DNA of 64,000 nucleotides from Maribacter_C sp050330515 (GCA_050330515.1 JBHJNU010000037.1:39672-103671), one strand, 5' to 3'; counted from the first letter of the stretch, positions 54,116 through 62,418 are shown. Numbers and translations: made by a program. The notes: generated by a model not told the origin, from the sequence alone.

Positions 54116-54145
54116 AACAAAAACCCCGCCAATTTAGAGCGGGGT
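54116..54145 (-). terminator. Intrinsic terminator of ald
   Basis: On the minus strand ACCCCGC / GCGGGGT is a 7-bp GC-rich stem with a 9-base loop, followed by TTTTTGTTATT, 25 bases after the ald stop. Confidence 0.85.
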
Positions 54146-54169
54146 CGTTCAAACTGACAAAATGTACTT

Positions 54170-55270
54170 TTATACCATCACCGCCTCCCATCCGAAGGCT
54201 TCGGTAATTTCTTTATACATGACCTGGCCCTGCACTATATTCAATCCTTTTTGAAGAGATGTATCTGAGGCAGTGGCCTTTTCCCAACCTAAATTGGCCA
54301 ACTTCACAACATAGGGCAAGGTTACATTGGTCAAGGCCAATGTTGATGTGTGTGGAACAGCCCCTGGCATATTGGCAACACAATAATGTACCACATCATC
54401 AATGATATATATAGGATCTTCATGCGTTGTTGGCCTCGTGGTTTCAACACAGCCGCCTTGGTCGACCGCAACATCAACAATGACAGTACCCGGACGCATC
54501 TCTTTTAACATATCTCTGGTGATCAGATTTGGGGCCTTGGCCCCTTTTAACAATACCCCGCCAATAATCAGGTCATGGTCTTTAATATGTTTTCTAATAT
54601 TGAACTCGTTCGAAAACTCGGTTACCACATGGGGTGGCATCACATCATTTACATATCGCAACCTTTTCATATTAACATCCAATATGGTGACATGCGCGCC
54701 CAGGCCTGCTGCCATTTTTGCAGCCTGTATGCCTACCACCCCCGCACCGAGCACCAAAACCCTACCCGGTGGCACGCCAGGCACACCTCCTAAAAGAACA
54801 CCCCTACCTTTAACGGGTTTCTCTAAATAACGCGCACCTTGCTGGATCGCCATGCGCCCCGCAACTTCAGACATTGGGGTGAGCAAGGGTAAGGTGCCGT
54901 CGTCATCTTCAACCGTTTCATAGGCGATACAAACCGATTCACTGGCAATCATCGCCTTGGTCAACGGCTCACTTGAAGCAAAATGAAAATACGTAAATAA
55001 CACCTGATCTTTCTGGATCATTGGATATTCTTCTTCGATAGGCTCTTTCACCTTTACGATCATCTCGCACATGGCATATACTTGCCCTATGGTGTCTAAA
55101 ATAATCGCACCTGCCTTTTTGTAATCAAAATCGAAAAATCCGCTGCCTTCGCCCGCCGTCGACTGCACGTAAACCTGGTGTCCGTTCTTGACCAATTCAA
55201 AAACTCCCGCCGGAGTCATTCCTACCCTACTCTCATTGTTCTTAATCTCTTTTGGAACACCTATTTTCAT
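54170..55270 (-). CDS. ald: Alanine dehydrogenase
   Basis: 366 residues. MKIGVPKEIKNNESRVGMTPAG at the start, VKVKEPIEEEYP, the NAD-binding VLGAGVVGIQAAKMA and VDVAVDQGGCVETTRPTTH are the family signatures. It reversibly deaminates L-alanine to pyruvate. The 180 bases upstream contain an unusual repeat array, and an Lrp/AsnC gene lies nearby; regulation of ald by Lrp-type proteins is common in other bacteria. Confidence 0.95.
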   Translation of the reverse strand: MKIGVPKEIKNNESRVGMTPAGVFELVKNGHQVYVQSTAGEGSGFFDFDYKKAGAIILDTIGQVYAMCEMIVKVKEPIEEEYPMIQKDQVLFTYFHFASSEPLTKAMIASESVCIAYETVEDDDGTLPLLTPMSEVAGRMAIQQGARYLEKPVKGRGVLLGGVPGVPPGRVLVLGAGVVGIQAAKMAAGLGAHVTILDVNMKRLRYVNDVMPPHVVTEFSNEFNIRKHIKDHDLIIGGVLLKGAKAPNLITRDMLKEMRPGTVIVDVAVDQGGCVETTRPTTHEDPIYIIDDVVHYCVANMPGAVPHTSTLALTNVTLPYVVKLANLGWEKATASDTSLQKGLNIVQGQVMYKEITEAFGWEAVMV

Positions 55271-55331
55271 TTTCGCTATGGTTTTAATTAAGGTTCAAAA
55301 TTGTGACAATTAAAACTTATATGAAAATATA

Positions 55332-55407
55332 TTCGATAAAAATAGGGGGTATCTTCGATAAAATTCATTTTTTATCCATCATACCCCTAAAAATATAGGG
55401 GGTATGA
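55332..55407. repeat. Repeat array upstream of ald (possible operator)
   Basis: Two direct copies of TTCGATAAAA (55332, 55354) and two copies of ATAGGGGGTAT (55342, 55395) lie next to an inverted half TCATACCCCTA (55379). The last pair makes a near-perfect 11-bp inverted repeat with TAGGGGGTATGA around AAAATA. It lies 60-140 bases upstream of the ald ATG, between ald and SemiSWEET. Spaced half-sites of this kind suit a dimeric or octameric regulator. Confidence 0.55.
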
Positions 55408-55449
55408 TAAAATATTTTATTTTTAAGAGTGCATTAAAAATTGAGGTGA

Positions 55450-55707
55450 CTATTTCTTAAACTTCAATTTGGCGACAAGAACCGATAATGCCAATATCAG
55501 GGTAAATGTGTTGGAAAGTATCATACTTATACTGTTGATAGCAATACCATAATAAAGCCAAAGTGAGACCCCGAGAATCATGGCAAGATACATACTTAAA
55601 GAAATGTCCTTAACCGACTTGAACTTCCATGCTTTGATAACCTGCGGAATATATGCGCCTGTAGTCAACGCCGCCGCCGCGAGGCCAATGATCTCTATTT
55701 TATCCAT
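55450..55707 (-). CDS. SemiSWEET sugar transporter
   Basis: 85 residues, one triple-helix bundle with the PQ-loop motif TGAYIPQVIKAWKFKSVKDIS and later WLYYGIAINSISMILSN. It acts as a dimer that passes sugars (sucrose or glucose) down a gradient. It is encoded seven bases after leuS, so probably on the same transcript. Confidence 0.93.
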   Translation of the reverse strand: MDKIEIIGLAAAALTTGAYIPQVIKAWKFKSVKDISLSMYLAMILGVSLWLYYGIAINSISMILSNTFTLILALSVLVAKLKFKK

Positions 55708-55714
55708 GGCAAGG

Positions 55715-58700
55715 TCATCCTACTATATTCACGATCTTACCCGGTACCACGATCACTTTTTGAGGTTTTCGCCCCTGTAGCTGTTGTAGTGTTTTCTCGT
55801 GCAACATAACCGCAGCCTCGATTTCTTCTTTGGTATACTCCATCGGAAGTTCCATCGTGAACTTCATTTTGCCGTTGAAGGAAATCGGGTATTCTTTGCT
55901 GCTCTCCACCAAATTTTTGGCGTTGAATTGGGGGAAAGGCGCCGAGGAAATCGATTCTTTATGCCCGAGTTTATGCCATAATTCTTCGGCGATGTGCGGG
56001 GCATACGGAGAAACCAAGACTGCCAAAGGCTCTAAGATTGCCCTACTGCTACATTTTTGAACCGAAAGTTCATTGACGCATATCATAAACGAGGAAACCG
56101 AGGTGTTGAAACTAAAATTCTCAATATCCTCCGCTACTTTTTTGATGGTCTTGTGCAGTGTTTTCAAGCAATCGGCGCTGGGCTCGGTATCGGTCACTTT
56201 AGCCCCATTGTCATCAAAATACAATTTCCAAAGTTTTTTCAGGAAGCCGTGCACCCCCGTAATACCCGCGGTGTTCCAAGGTTTTGACTGCTCCAACGGG
56301 CCCAAGAACATTTCATACAGGCGCAGGCTGTCGGCACCGTATTGCTTTACAATATCATCAGGGTTGACAACATTATATTTGGACTTTGACATTTTTTCGA
56401 CTTCGCGATGAGTGTAAAATTTACCGTTCTCCGCAGGATGAAATTCTCCATCCTCAAATTCATTAACCCATTCTATAACTTTTCTTGGCTCTATTGAATT
56501 TTGTCCCTTATCTAAGAGGTTTATATCAATAAGAAAATATGAATACATAAAGTCAATTTTATTTATATCAAGGCTATCTAAATCAGGTATCTCATTTGAA
56601 AACTCATTCAGTAGCTGTTTATACATTTTCGTCTCAAATGAATTCAAAGTGTTTTCCGTAGTATTGATTGTCATCGTACCCCTTCGCCATCCATCCTTAT
56701 CCCTTTCACTCATATATGTCGAATTGACTTCAATACCACGGGCGGAAATAAATTGAGCTGGACTAATCTTTATTTCAAAATCTTTATTTTTCAATTTGAA
56801 TTTATAAAAATCGCATCTATAAACAAACGCACTCGTCCCTGTGATCATCCCCTGATTGATCAATTTCTTGGCAAATTCATCCTTAGGTACCAGGCCTTTG
56901 TCGTACATGAACTTCTGCCAAAAACGGCTGTAGAGCAAATGCCCGGTGGCATGTTCGCTTCCGCCAATGTACAAGTCTACATCTTGCCAAAAGTTGATGG
57001 CTTCTTGTGAAAAGATCTCGTTCTCGTTGTGCGGATCCATGTACCGGTTGAAGTACTGCGAGCTGCCCGCCCAACCGGGCATGGTGTTCAATTCTAAGGG
57101 AAATACCGTTTGGTGGTCTATCAACCCACAACTAACAACCATTGACTTTTCAGTATCCCAGGCCCAAACCGTCGCATTGCCCAAAGGTGGCTCGCCGGTT
57201 TCGGTAGGTAGGTATTTCTCTACTTCGGGAAGCACTATAGGTAAATGTTCAACAGCGATCATTTGAGGCATTCCATCTACATAATACACGGGGAAAGGCT
57301 CTCCCCAATAGCGTTGGCGGCTAAAAACGGCATCACGAAGGCGGTAATTGATCTTGCCCTTTCCCTGACCCAGTTTTTCCAACTCATAAATCGCCAATTT
57401 TACCGCTTTTTTATAGGGTAGGCCGTTTAGGAAATCAGAATTGGCAATGATGGTTTTCTCTTTATCCACAAAGGCCCCTTCAGAAATATCGACACCTTCA
57501 AAAATATTCGGAACGGGAATACCAAAATGCGTTGCAAAATCATAATCGCGCTGATCCCCGCAGGGTACCGACATAACCGCTCCTGTTCCATAGCCTGCTA
57601 AGACATAGTCTCCGATCCAAATAGGAATTGGCTTTTTTGTAAAAGGATGTTCAGCATAGGCACCGGTAAAAACCCCGCTTACAGTTTTTACATCGGCCAT
57701 TCGATCACGTTCAGAGCGTTTGGCGGTTGCTTGTATATAAGCCTCTACGGCCGCTTTTTGTTCTGAAGTTGCGATCTTAGAGACCAATTCATGTTCAGGG
57801 GCCAAGGTCATAAAACTTGCTCCAAAAATGGTATCGGGGCGCGTGGTGAAGACTTCTATTGAAATGTCTCCCCCTCCTTCGGAGGGGAGGGAGTACAATA
57901 CTTCCCTAATTTTGGTTTTTACCGTTTGGATATCATTTAAAACTTCCTCATTTGAAAAACGAATTACTTTAAAACCTCTCTTTTGTTCTAAATTCAACTG
58001 TCTTTCCGCGTCTTCATTGAATTGATTTTCATGTATTTTACCATCTACTTCAATGATCAATTTCTTCTCTAAACACACAAAATCAGCTATATATTTAAAA
58101 ATAGGGTGTTGCCTTCTAAATTTATAAATGAAATCTTTTCTGCGAAGCACGTCCCATAATTTAGACTCTGCTTCTGTAGGCTTCTGGCGCATTTCTTTTG
58201 CCCGCGCCAACAAAGTGCCAATAATTGAAGAATCTCCCGTCAATCGAGAATTTGTTCCCCCTCCTTCGGAGGGGGCTAGGGGGAGGACTTTAAAAGTAAC
58301 CGATGCCCCTTCACTTCTACCGATCCAGTTGGTTTGCGAATCTTTTAAGGGTTGCGGCCAATCTATAGTGTTCAGGCCATCAAGCAAGCGTTGTGCGTAG
58401 GCGCTTATGCGCATGCTCCATTGGGTCATTTTCTTTCGGATCACCGGGTGGCCGCCCCTTTCAGAAACTCCGTTTACGATTTCATCGTTCGCCAATACCG
58501 TACCTAGCGCCGGGCACCAATTGACCTCGGTATCGGCAAGGTACGTTACCCTGTACTTTAAAAGTACCTGCTGTTGTTCTTTTGATGAAAAAGCGTTCCA
58601 ATCCGCAGCGGAAAAAGGTTCGATATCGTCATCGCATGCGGCGTTCACCAACCCATTGCCATCAGCGGTAAATTGTGAAATCAATGTTTCGATGTCTTCC

Positions 58701-59161
58701 GCTTTATCTGTGTCTTTGTTGTACCACGAATTGAAAAGCTGAATGAAGATCCATTGTGTCCATTTGTAATATTTTGGATCAGAGGTACGCACCTCACGGC
58801 TCCAATCGAATGAAAACCCGATTTGATCGAGTTGACGACGGTATGTTCTTATGTTCTCTTCTGTGGTGATCGCAGGATGTTGCCCCGTTTGTATGGCGTA
58901 TTGTTCTGCCGGCAGGCCGAAAGAATCGTACCCCTGGGGATGCAGTACGTTGAACCCCTGGTGTCTTTTATACCGCGCATAGATATCACTGGCAATATAA
59001 CCCAACGGATGGCCCACATGAAGGCCTGCCCCTGACGGATAGGGAAACATATCTAAAACATAGAATTTGGGCCTTTCGGAACTATTCTCTGCCTTAAATG
59101 TCTGATGGTCTGCCCAATATTTTTGCCATTTGGCTTCAATTTCATTGAAATTGTAGTGCAT
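55715..59161 (-). CDS. leuS: Leucyl-tRNA synthetase with in-frame DUF559 insertion and a second expansion
   Basis: 1148 residues, about 200 longer than usual for Bacteroidota LeuRS. Class I signatures are intact: PYPSGAGLHVGHPLGY (about 41-56), editing-domain FTTRPDTIFGASF (from 438), GTGAVMSVPCGDQRDYDF, and KMSKS at 923-927. Residues about 293-431 are a foreign DUF559-type domain placed at the start of the CP1 editing domain, between TFKV and DISIEV. Residues about 783-893 are an AT-rich expansion of the segment before KMSKS. All conserved LeuRS parts remain in one frame, so the enzyme is probably functional. SemiSWEET follows after seven bases. Confidence 0.95.
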   Translation of the reverse strand: MHYNFNEIEAKWQKYWADHQTFKAENSSERPKFYVLDMFPYPSGAGLHVGHPLGYIASDIYARYKRHQGFNVLHPQGYDSFGLPAEQYAIQTGQHPAITTEENIRTYRRQLDQIGFSFDWSREVRTSDPKYYKWTQWIFIQLFNSWYNKDTDKAEDIETLISQFTADGNGLVNAACDDDIEPFSAADWNAFSSKEQQQVLLKYRVTYLADTEVNWCPALGTVLANDEIVNGVSERGGHPVIRKKMTQWSMRISAYAQRLLDGLNTIDWPQPLKDSQTNWIGRSEGASVTFKVLPLAPSEGGGTNSRLTGDSSIIGTLLARAKEMRQKPTEAESKLWDVLRRKDFIYKFRRQHPIFKYIADFVCLEKKLIIEVDGKIHENQFNEDAERQLNLEQKRGFKVIRFSNEEVLNDIQTVKTKIREVLYSLPSEGGGDISIEVFTTRPDTIFGASFMTLAPEHELVSKIATSEQKAAVEAYIQATAKRSERDRMADVKTVSGVFTGAYAEHPFTKKPIPIWIGDYVLAGYGTGAVMSVPCGDQRDYDFATHFGIPVPNIFEGVDISEGAFVDKEKTIIANSDFLNGLPYKKAVKLAIYELEKLGQGKGKINYRLRDAVFSRQRYWGEPFPVYYVDGMPQMIAVEHLPIVLPEVEKYLPTETGEPPLGNATVWAWDTEKSMVVSCGLIDHQTVFPLELNTMPGWAGSSQYFNRYMDPHNENEIFSQEAINFWQDVDLYIGGSEHATGHLLYSRFWQKFMYDKGLVPKDEFAKKLINQGMITGTSAFVYRCDFYKFKLKNKDFEIKISPAQFISARGIEVNSTYMSERDKDGWRRGTMTINTTENTLNSFETKMYKQLLNEFSNEIPDLDSLDINKIDFMYSYFLIDINLLDKGQNSIEPRKVIEWVNEFEDGEFHPAENGKFYTHREVEKMSKSKYNVVNPDDIVKQYGADSLRLYEMFLGPLEQSKPWNTAGITGVHGFLKKLWKLYFDDNGAKVTDTEPSADCLKTLHKTIKKVAEDIENFSFNTSVSSFMICVNELSVQKCSSRAILEPLAVLVSPYAPHIAEELWHKLGHKESISSAPFPQFNAKNLVESSKEYPISFNGKMKFTMELPMEYTKEEIEAAVMLHEKTLQQLQGRKPQKVIVVPGKIVNIVG
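56483..56815 (-). other. AT-rich expansion in leuS before KMSKS
   Basis: Codes for residues about 783-893, starting right after SAFVYR and ending where EWVNEFEDGEF resumes the usual pattern. From memory, related LeuRS proteins have about 40-50 residues here; this one has about 110. The DNA is visibly richer in A and T than flanking leuS. No catalytic motif was recognised. Confidence 0.6.
57871..57887. repeat. Palindrome at one boundary of the leuS insert
   Basis: CCCCTCCTTCGGAGGGG, a 7-bp perfect stem with a TTC loop, read in leuS as Pro-Ser-Glu-Gly-Gly-Gly. The same core bounds the insert on the other side. Confidence 0.85.
58257..58275. repeat. Palindrome at the other boundary of the leuS insert
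   Basis: CCCCCTCCTTCGGAGGGGG, an 8-bp perfect stem with a TTC loop, also read as Pro-Ser-Glu-Gly-Gly-Gly. It is followed on the plus strand by CTAGGGGGAGG, which is missing at the other boundary. Confidence 0.85.
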
Positions 59162-59187
59162 GATATTCGATTCTTAACGGTAAGGGG

Positions 59188-59195
59188 CAAAAATA
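59188..59195 (-). promoter_or_regulatory. -7 promoter element of leuS (TATTTTTG)
   Basis: Minus-strand TAnnTTTG match 27 bases before the leuS ATG. A TTC sits where the -33 TTG would be. Confidence 0.55.
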
Positions 59196-59241
59196 GGTTT
59201 AATCTAGTAAAGTCGAAAGATAGCACAAGAGAATCAACGAA

Positions 59242-60099
59242 TCATGCGCCTAACAATTTTCCGCTGTACAGCACCCATATCATGGATAACAAAGCACAGA
59301 GGTTTATAGCGTAGCCAAAGAGCTTCATCTGGGGCAATGAATACGGCCTATTCTTGAAGAAAACAAAAACATCGAGAATAAGCCAAAAGGAAAATAGAAG
59401 CAGAAAAAGTGCCAGTACCGCATCATGGAACCAGAACCAAAGCAAATACGATTCTAAAAGCAACAATGCCAACATTAAAAATTTACTTTTTTTACGCCCT
59501 ATAAGGGTTGCCGTAGTTCGTTTATTAGATGCCAGATCTGGGTCAAGGTCCATGATCTCACCGGCAATATGGGCCTGAAAAGCGAACAATGAAAGATAAA
59601 TCAGGGTTTGCCAGGGAAGGATATCTAGATTGTTCAGTTCGGTACAAAAAAAAGCGGTTGCCACATAACCTGTTTGAATCAGGATCTCGAACGGCGGTCT
59701 TTCCTTAATTCGGAAAGGTTCAAAATTATAAAGAATATTCACCCCGATCATGAACAGCAAGAGTAGCAACATTTTTAGTCCAGATAGATAGGTAAATAAC
59801 AAAATAAAGGGCACGATCACAAAAGTTATCTTCGTTAAAAGGCCGTCTAGCTGCCTTCTTGTAGCTTTTGCCCCGAAAAGGAAATTTCCCTTTCTCATGT
59901 TCACCGCATCGGCTTTTTCATCGTTGTAATCATTTAATCCATAAACCAGATAATTAAGGGGGAAGGTAACAAAGAATAGTCCCAGCCAGAATAAAGGCAA
60001 TTTCCAGAAACCTTCTTGATTTCCAAAAGGCACCAAATAGATCCAAATGGTCGGAAACCAAAGACCCGGGCGTGAAATCTTAACATCAAGTAAATTCAT
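59242..60099 (-). CDS. UbiA-family prenyltransferase
   Basis: 285 residues from the ATG at 60099; a TTG nine codons upstream is less likely. About eight membrane helices. The first Asp motif is YGLNDYNDEKADAVN (NDxxD type) and the second is DLDPDLASNKRTTA. UbiA enzymes attach a prenyl chain to an aromatic or related acceptor. Carotenoid, quinone and haem O enzymes share this fold, and the acceptor is unknown here. It is divergent from ftsX. Confidence 0.87.
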   Translation of the reverse strand: MNLLDVKISRPGLWFPTIWIYLVPFGNQEGFWKLPLFWLGLFFVTFPLNYLVYGLNDYNDEKADAVNMRKGNFLFGAKATRRQLDGLLTKITFVIVPFILLFTYLSGLKMLLLLLFMIGVNILYNFEPFRIKERPPFEILIQTGYVATAFFCTELNNLDILPWQTLIYLSLFAFQAHIAGEIMDLDPDLASNKRTTATLIGRKKSKFLMLALLLLESYLLWFWFHDAVLALFLLLFSFWLILDVFVFFKNRPYSLPQMKLFGYAINLCALLSMIWVLYSGKLLGA

Positions 60100-60221
60100 A
60101 AAGCAATTTAAATCGGCCTTGGCCAAAATTTTGTCTTGAGGGGAAATTAGCCAGAATATTAGTATTTTGCCAATTCAAAAAAGGTTTCCCTAGCGCGATT
60201 ACTACATTCAATTTACTTTCC

Positions 60222-60229
60222 TAACTTTA
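60222..60229 (+). promoter_or_regulatory. Possible -7 element (TAACTTTA)
   Basis: One mismatch to TAnnTTTG, 17 bases before the ftsX ATG. Confidence 0.35.
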
Positions 60230-60246
60230 CCTAACAAATACCTACC

Positions 60247-61125
60247 ATGGGCAAATCTTTTGAACAGTACCAAAAAAACAGGCTGATATCATCATACTTT
60301 TCGGTGGTATTGAGTATTGGGCTTGTACTTTTCCTATTAGGTATCCTAGGCCTTCTTGTACTGAACACCAATAAAATGGCAGATCATTTTAAAGAGCAGA
60401 TCACCATTTCTGTCTTTCTAAAGGAAAGTGCTAAAGAGGTTGAAATTGACCAATTACAGAAAAGTTTGGCCATGGCCGAGTATACCAAAACCGCCACCTA
60501 CGTATCAAAAGAAGAGGCTGCCGAAAAACACAGCAAGGAAATTGGTGAGAACTTCATAGATTTTCTTGGTTACAATCCCCTTAAAAATTCCATTGATGTT
60601 AATTTGAACGCCGACTTCGTTTCTCCAGAAAAAATAGAGGAGATCGCCTTTGAGATTTCTTCCAAAGGTTATGTTGACGAGGTCAGTTATGACAAGCCGC
60701 TGGTTGGTCTGCTCACTGAAAATGTAAAAAAAATAGGCTTTTGGATTTTGGTCGCCAGTGGTATATTTACCTTCATCGCCGTACTATTGATCAACAGTTC
60801 AATACGATTGTCAATTTATTCAAAACGCTTTATCATAAAGACCATGCAGATGGTCGGGGCTACTAAAACCTTCATCCGCCGACCATTTATTTGGACGAAC
60901 ATCAAGTTGGGCATGTTGGGCGCGGTCTTGGCTTTATTGGCGCTTGGTGGCGTCTTATACTATGTTAATGTGAATTTTCCGGATCTCGGATTGCTAAGTG
61001 AGCCAACCCTATTGATCATTCTTTTTGTCGGGGTTTTTGCGCTCGGATTGTTGATTTCTTGGATCAGTACGTATTTTGCTACGCAACGTTTCCTTAATTT
61101 GAGAACAGATGAATTGTATTACTAA
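60247..61125 (+). CDS. ftsX: Cell division protein FtsX
   Basis: 292 residues. The first membrane helix lies at about 20-42, the periplasmic domain at about 45-165 (ITISVFLKESAKEVEIDQLQ, YTKTATYVSKEEAAE), then three further helices with MQMVGATKTFIRRPFIW, the FtsX signature. With FtsE it forms an ABC-type complex that switches on peptidoglycan hydrolases at the septum. FtsE is not in the window. DUF3098 and uppP follow, the usual order in this group. Confidence 0.93.
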   Translation: MGKSFEQYQKNRLISSYFSVVLSIGLVLFLLGILGLLVLNTNKMADHFKEQITISVFLKESAKEVEIDQLQKSLAMAEYTKTATYVSKEEAAEKHSKEIGENFIDFLGYNPLKNSIDVNLNADFVSPEKIEEIAFEISSKGYVDEVSYDKPLVGLLTENVKKIGFWILVASGIFTFIAVLLINSSIRLSIYSKRFIIKTMQMVGATKTFIRRPFIWTNIKLGMLGAVLALLALGGVLYYVNVNFPDLGLLSEPTLLIILFVGVFALGLLISWISTYFATQRFLNLRTDELYY

Positions 61126-61216
61126 AAAGAAGGTCAAGCCGCGGAATACGATTTTAGTTAAGAGAACAAAATCAATGCTACTTTTGGGGCATAGCTTAAT
61201 AACAACTAACTTTTCC

Positions 61217-61224
61217 TAACTTTG
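61217..61224 (+). promoter_or_regulatory. -7 promoter element (TAACTTTG) with near-leaderless start
   Basis: TAnnTTTG match ending 4 bases before the DUF3098 ATG, like the one at 44076. Confidence 0.5.
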
Positions 61225-61228
61225 TGCC

Positions 61229-61495
61229 ATGGGTAAGGATTACAATCGCAACACGGATCAACAGGTAAAACAAGAGTTCATCTTTCAAAAGAAGAATTAC
61301 ATCTTCATGTTCATAGGTATCGCATTCATAGCACTGGGCTTTATCTTGATGAGCGGTGGCGGAAGCGACGATCCCAATGTTTTCAACCCTGACATCTATA
61401 ATTTTAGAAGAATACGCTTGGCGCCAACATTGGTGCTTATTGGCCTGGGTATTGAGGTGTACGCCATATTGTTGAACCCGCACAAGAAGAATTAG
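61229..61495 (+). CDS. DUF3098 membrane protein
   Basis: 88 residues with two membrane helices (about 24-46 and 62-82) joined by SGGGSDDPNVFNPDIYNFRRIRLAP, the DUF3098 signature. It is a Bacteroidota family of unknown function that is nearly always between ftsX and uppP, hinting at envelope or division work. uppP begins five bases after its stop. Confidence 0.92.
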   Translation: MGKDYNRNTDQQVKQEFIFQKKNYIFMFIGIAFIALGFILMSGGGSDDPNVFNPDIYNFRRIRLAPTLVLIGLGIEVYAILLNPHKKN

Positions 61496-61500
61496 ACATT

Positions 61501-62286
61501 TTGGACGTACTACAGGCGATAATATTGGCCATCATAGAGGGTATCACCGAGTATTTACCCGTTTCTTCAACGGGTCATATGATCATCGTCTCATCCTTTT
61601 TTGGTATCGCCCAAGAGGAATTTACAAAGCTTTTTACCATAGTAATACAACTGGGCACCATTCTTTCGGTTGTGGTTCTTTACTTCAAACGGTTTTTTCA
61701 AAGTATCGACTTTTACTTTAAACTGCTGGTAGCTTTCATACCTGCGGTAATCTTAGGTTTACTTCTGAGCGATTTGATCGATTCGTTGCTTGAAAACCCG
61801 ATCACGGTCGCCATATCGCTGGTCATCGGGGGAGGCATACTTATAAAGGTTGACGATTGGTTCGGCGATGCTGAAAATACCGAAATCTCTTATGCAACGG
61901 CCTTTAAAATCGGCCTATTCCAATGCTTGGCAATGATCCCGGGCGTTTCAAGAAGTGGCGCCAGTATTGTAGGCGGCATGTCACAAAAACTTTCGCGCAC
62001 GGCTGCGGCAGAATTTTCGTTCTTTCTTGCGGTACCTACTATGTTGGGCGCCACCCTTAAAAAAACTTACGATTATTATCAAGATGGCTTCACGCTAACC
62101 CAAGACCAGATAAACCTGTTGATCATAGGCAACGTTGTCGGCTTCTTAGTGGCCTTGCTGGCCATAAAAACATTTATCGGGTACTTGACCAAACACGGTT
62201 TCAAAATGTTCGGCTACTACCGAATCATAGTGGGTATTGCCCTGCTGCTGATTCATTATTTTATTCGGCCTTTGACCGTAATCTAA
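61501..62286 (+). CDS. uppP: Undecaprenyl-diphosphatase
   Basis: 261 residues starting with TTG five bases after the DUF3098 stop. Both BacA/UppP motifs are present: EGITEYLPVSSTGHMII and PGVSRSGASIVGG. Seven or eight membrane helices. It recycles undecaprenyl diphosphate to the carrier lipid used for peptidoglycan and O-antigen synthesis. It is in a row with ftsX and DUF3098. Confidence 0.95.
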   Translation: MDVLQAIILAIIEGITEYLPVSSTGHMIIVSSFFGIAQEEFTKLFTIVIQLGTILSVVVLYFKRFFQSIDFYFKLLVAFIPAVILGLLLSDLIDSLLENPITVAISLVIGGGILIKVDDWFGDAENTEISYATAFKIGLFQCLAMIPGVSRSGASIVGGMSQKLSRTAAAEFSFFLAVPTMLGATLKKTYDYYQDGFTLTQDQINLLIIGNVVGFLVALLAIKTFIGYLTKHGFKMFGYYRIIVGIALLLIHYFIRPLTVI

Positions 62287-62364
62287 GAAAGATGAATTGT
62301 TCATCCTTCAAACGGCCTTACCTATTGTTCGGTGATGAGAATAAAGTCACTTCTTTGTATTTGT

Positions 62365-62418
62365 ATGGCAATTAAAGAGTTGAGTACGTTATCCGAAATG
62401 GAATACCTGATAAATTGA
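62365..62418 (+). CDS. Possible 17-residue leader ORF coupled to truB
   Basis: ATG at 62365, 17 sense codons (MAIKELSTLSEMEYLIN), then a TGA that overlaps the TTG start of truB (TTGA). Translational coupling of a poor start codon to a short upstream frame is a reasonable reading. No family supports it, so it may be chance. Confidence 0.35.
   Translation: MAIKELSTLSEMEYLIN

Larger units (their letters stand above)
57869..58285 (-). mobile_element. DUF559-type nuclease-domain insertion inside leuS
   Basis: A 417-base, 139-codon in-frame insert (LeuRS residues about 293-431). The core (about 318-422) shows the DUF559/Vsr-like order: EAESKLWDVLR, FRRQHPI, YIADFVC, LIIEVDGKIH, then RGFKVIRFSNEEVL. 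DUF559 has the PD-(D/E)XK/Vsr endonuclease fold, and the Asp of ADF and Glu-Val-Asp of IIEVDG are candidate metal ligands. The same palindrome lies at each end and is read as PSEGGG in both. This pattern suggests a small repeat-bounded element that inserted in frame. It lacks intein splice residues. Confidence 0.75.

Noticed and set aside
57869..58285. Intein inside leuS
   Set aside because: The insert lacks a Cys or Ser at its first residue, a His-Asn end and intein blocks, and 139 residues with DUF559 motifs do not match intein architecture. It is more simply a retained domain insertion.
55715..59161. leuS as a pseudogene because of the insertions
   Set aside because: The frame is open throughout, all LeuRS motifs including HIGH-type, editing and KMSKS regions are intact, and SemiSWEET follows normally.
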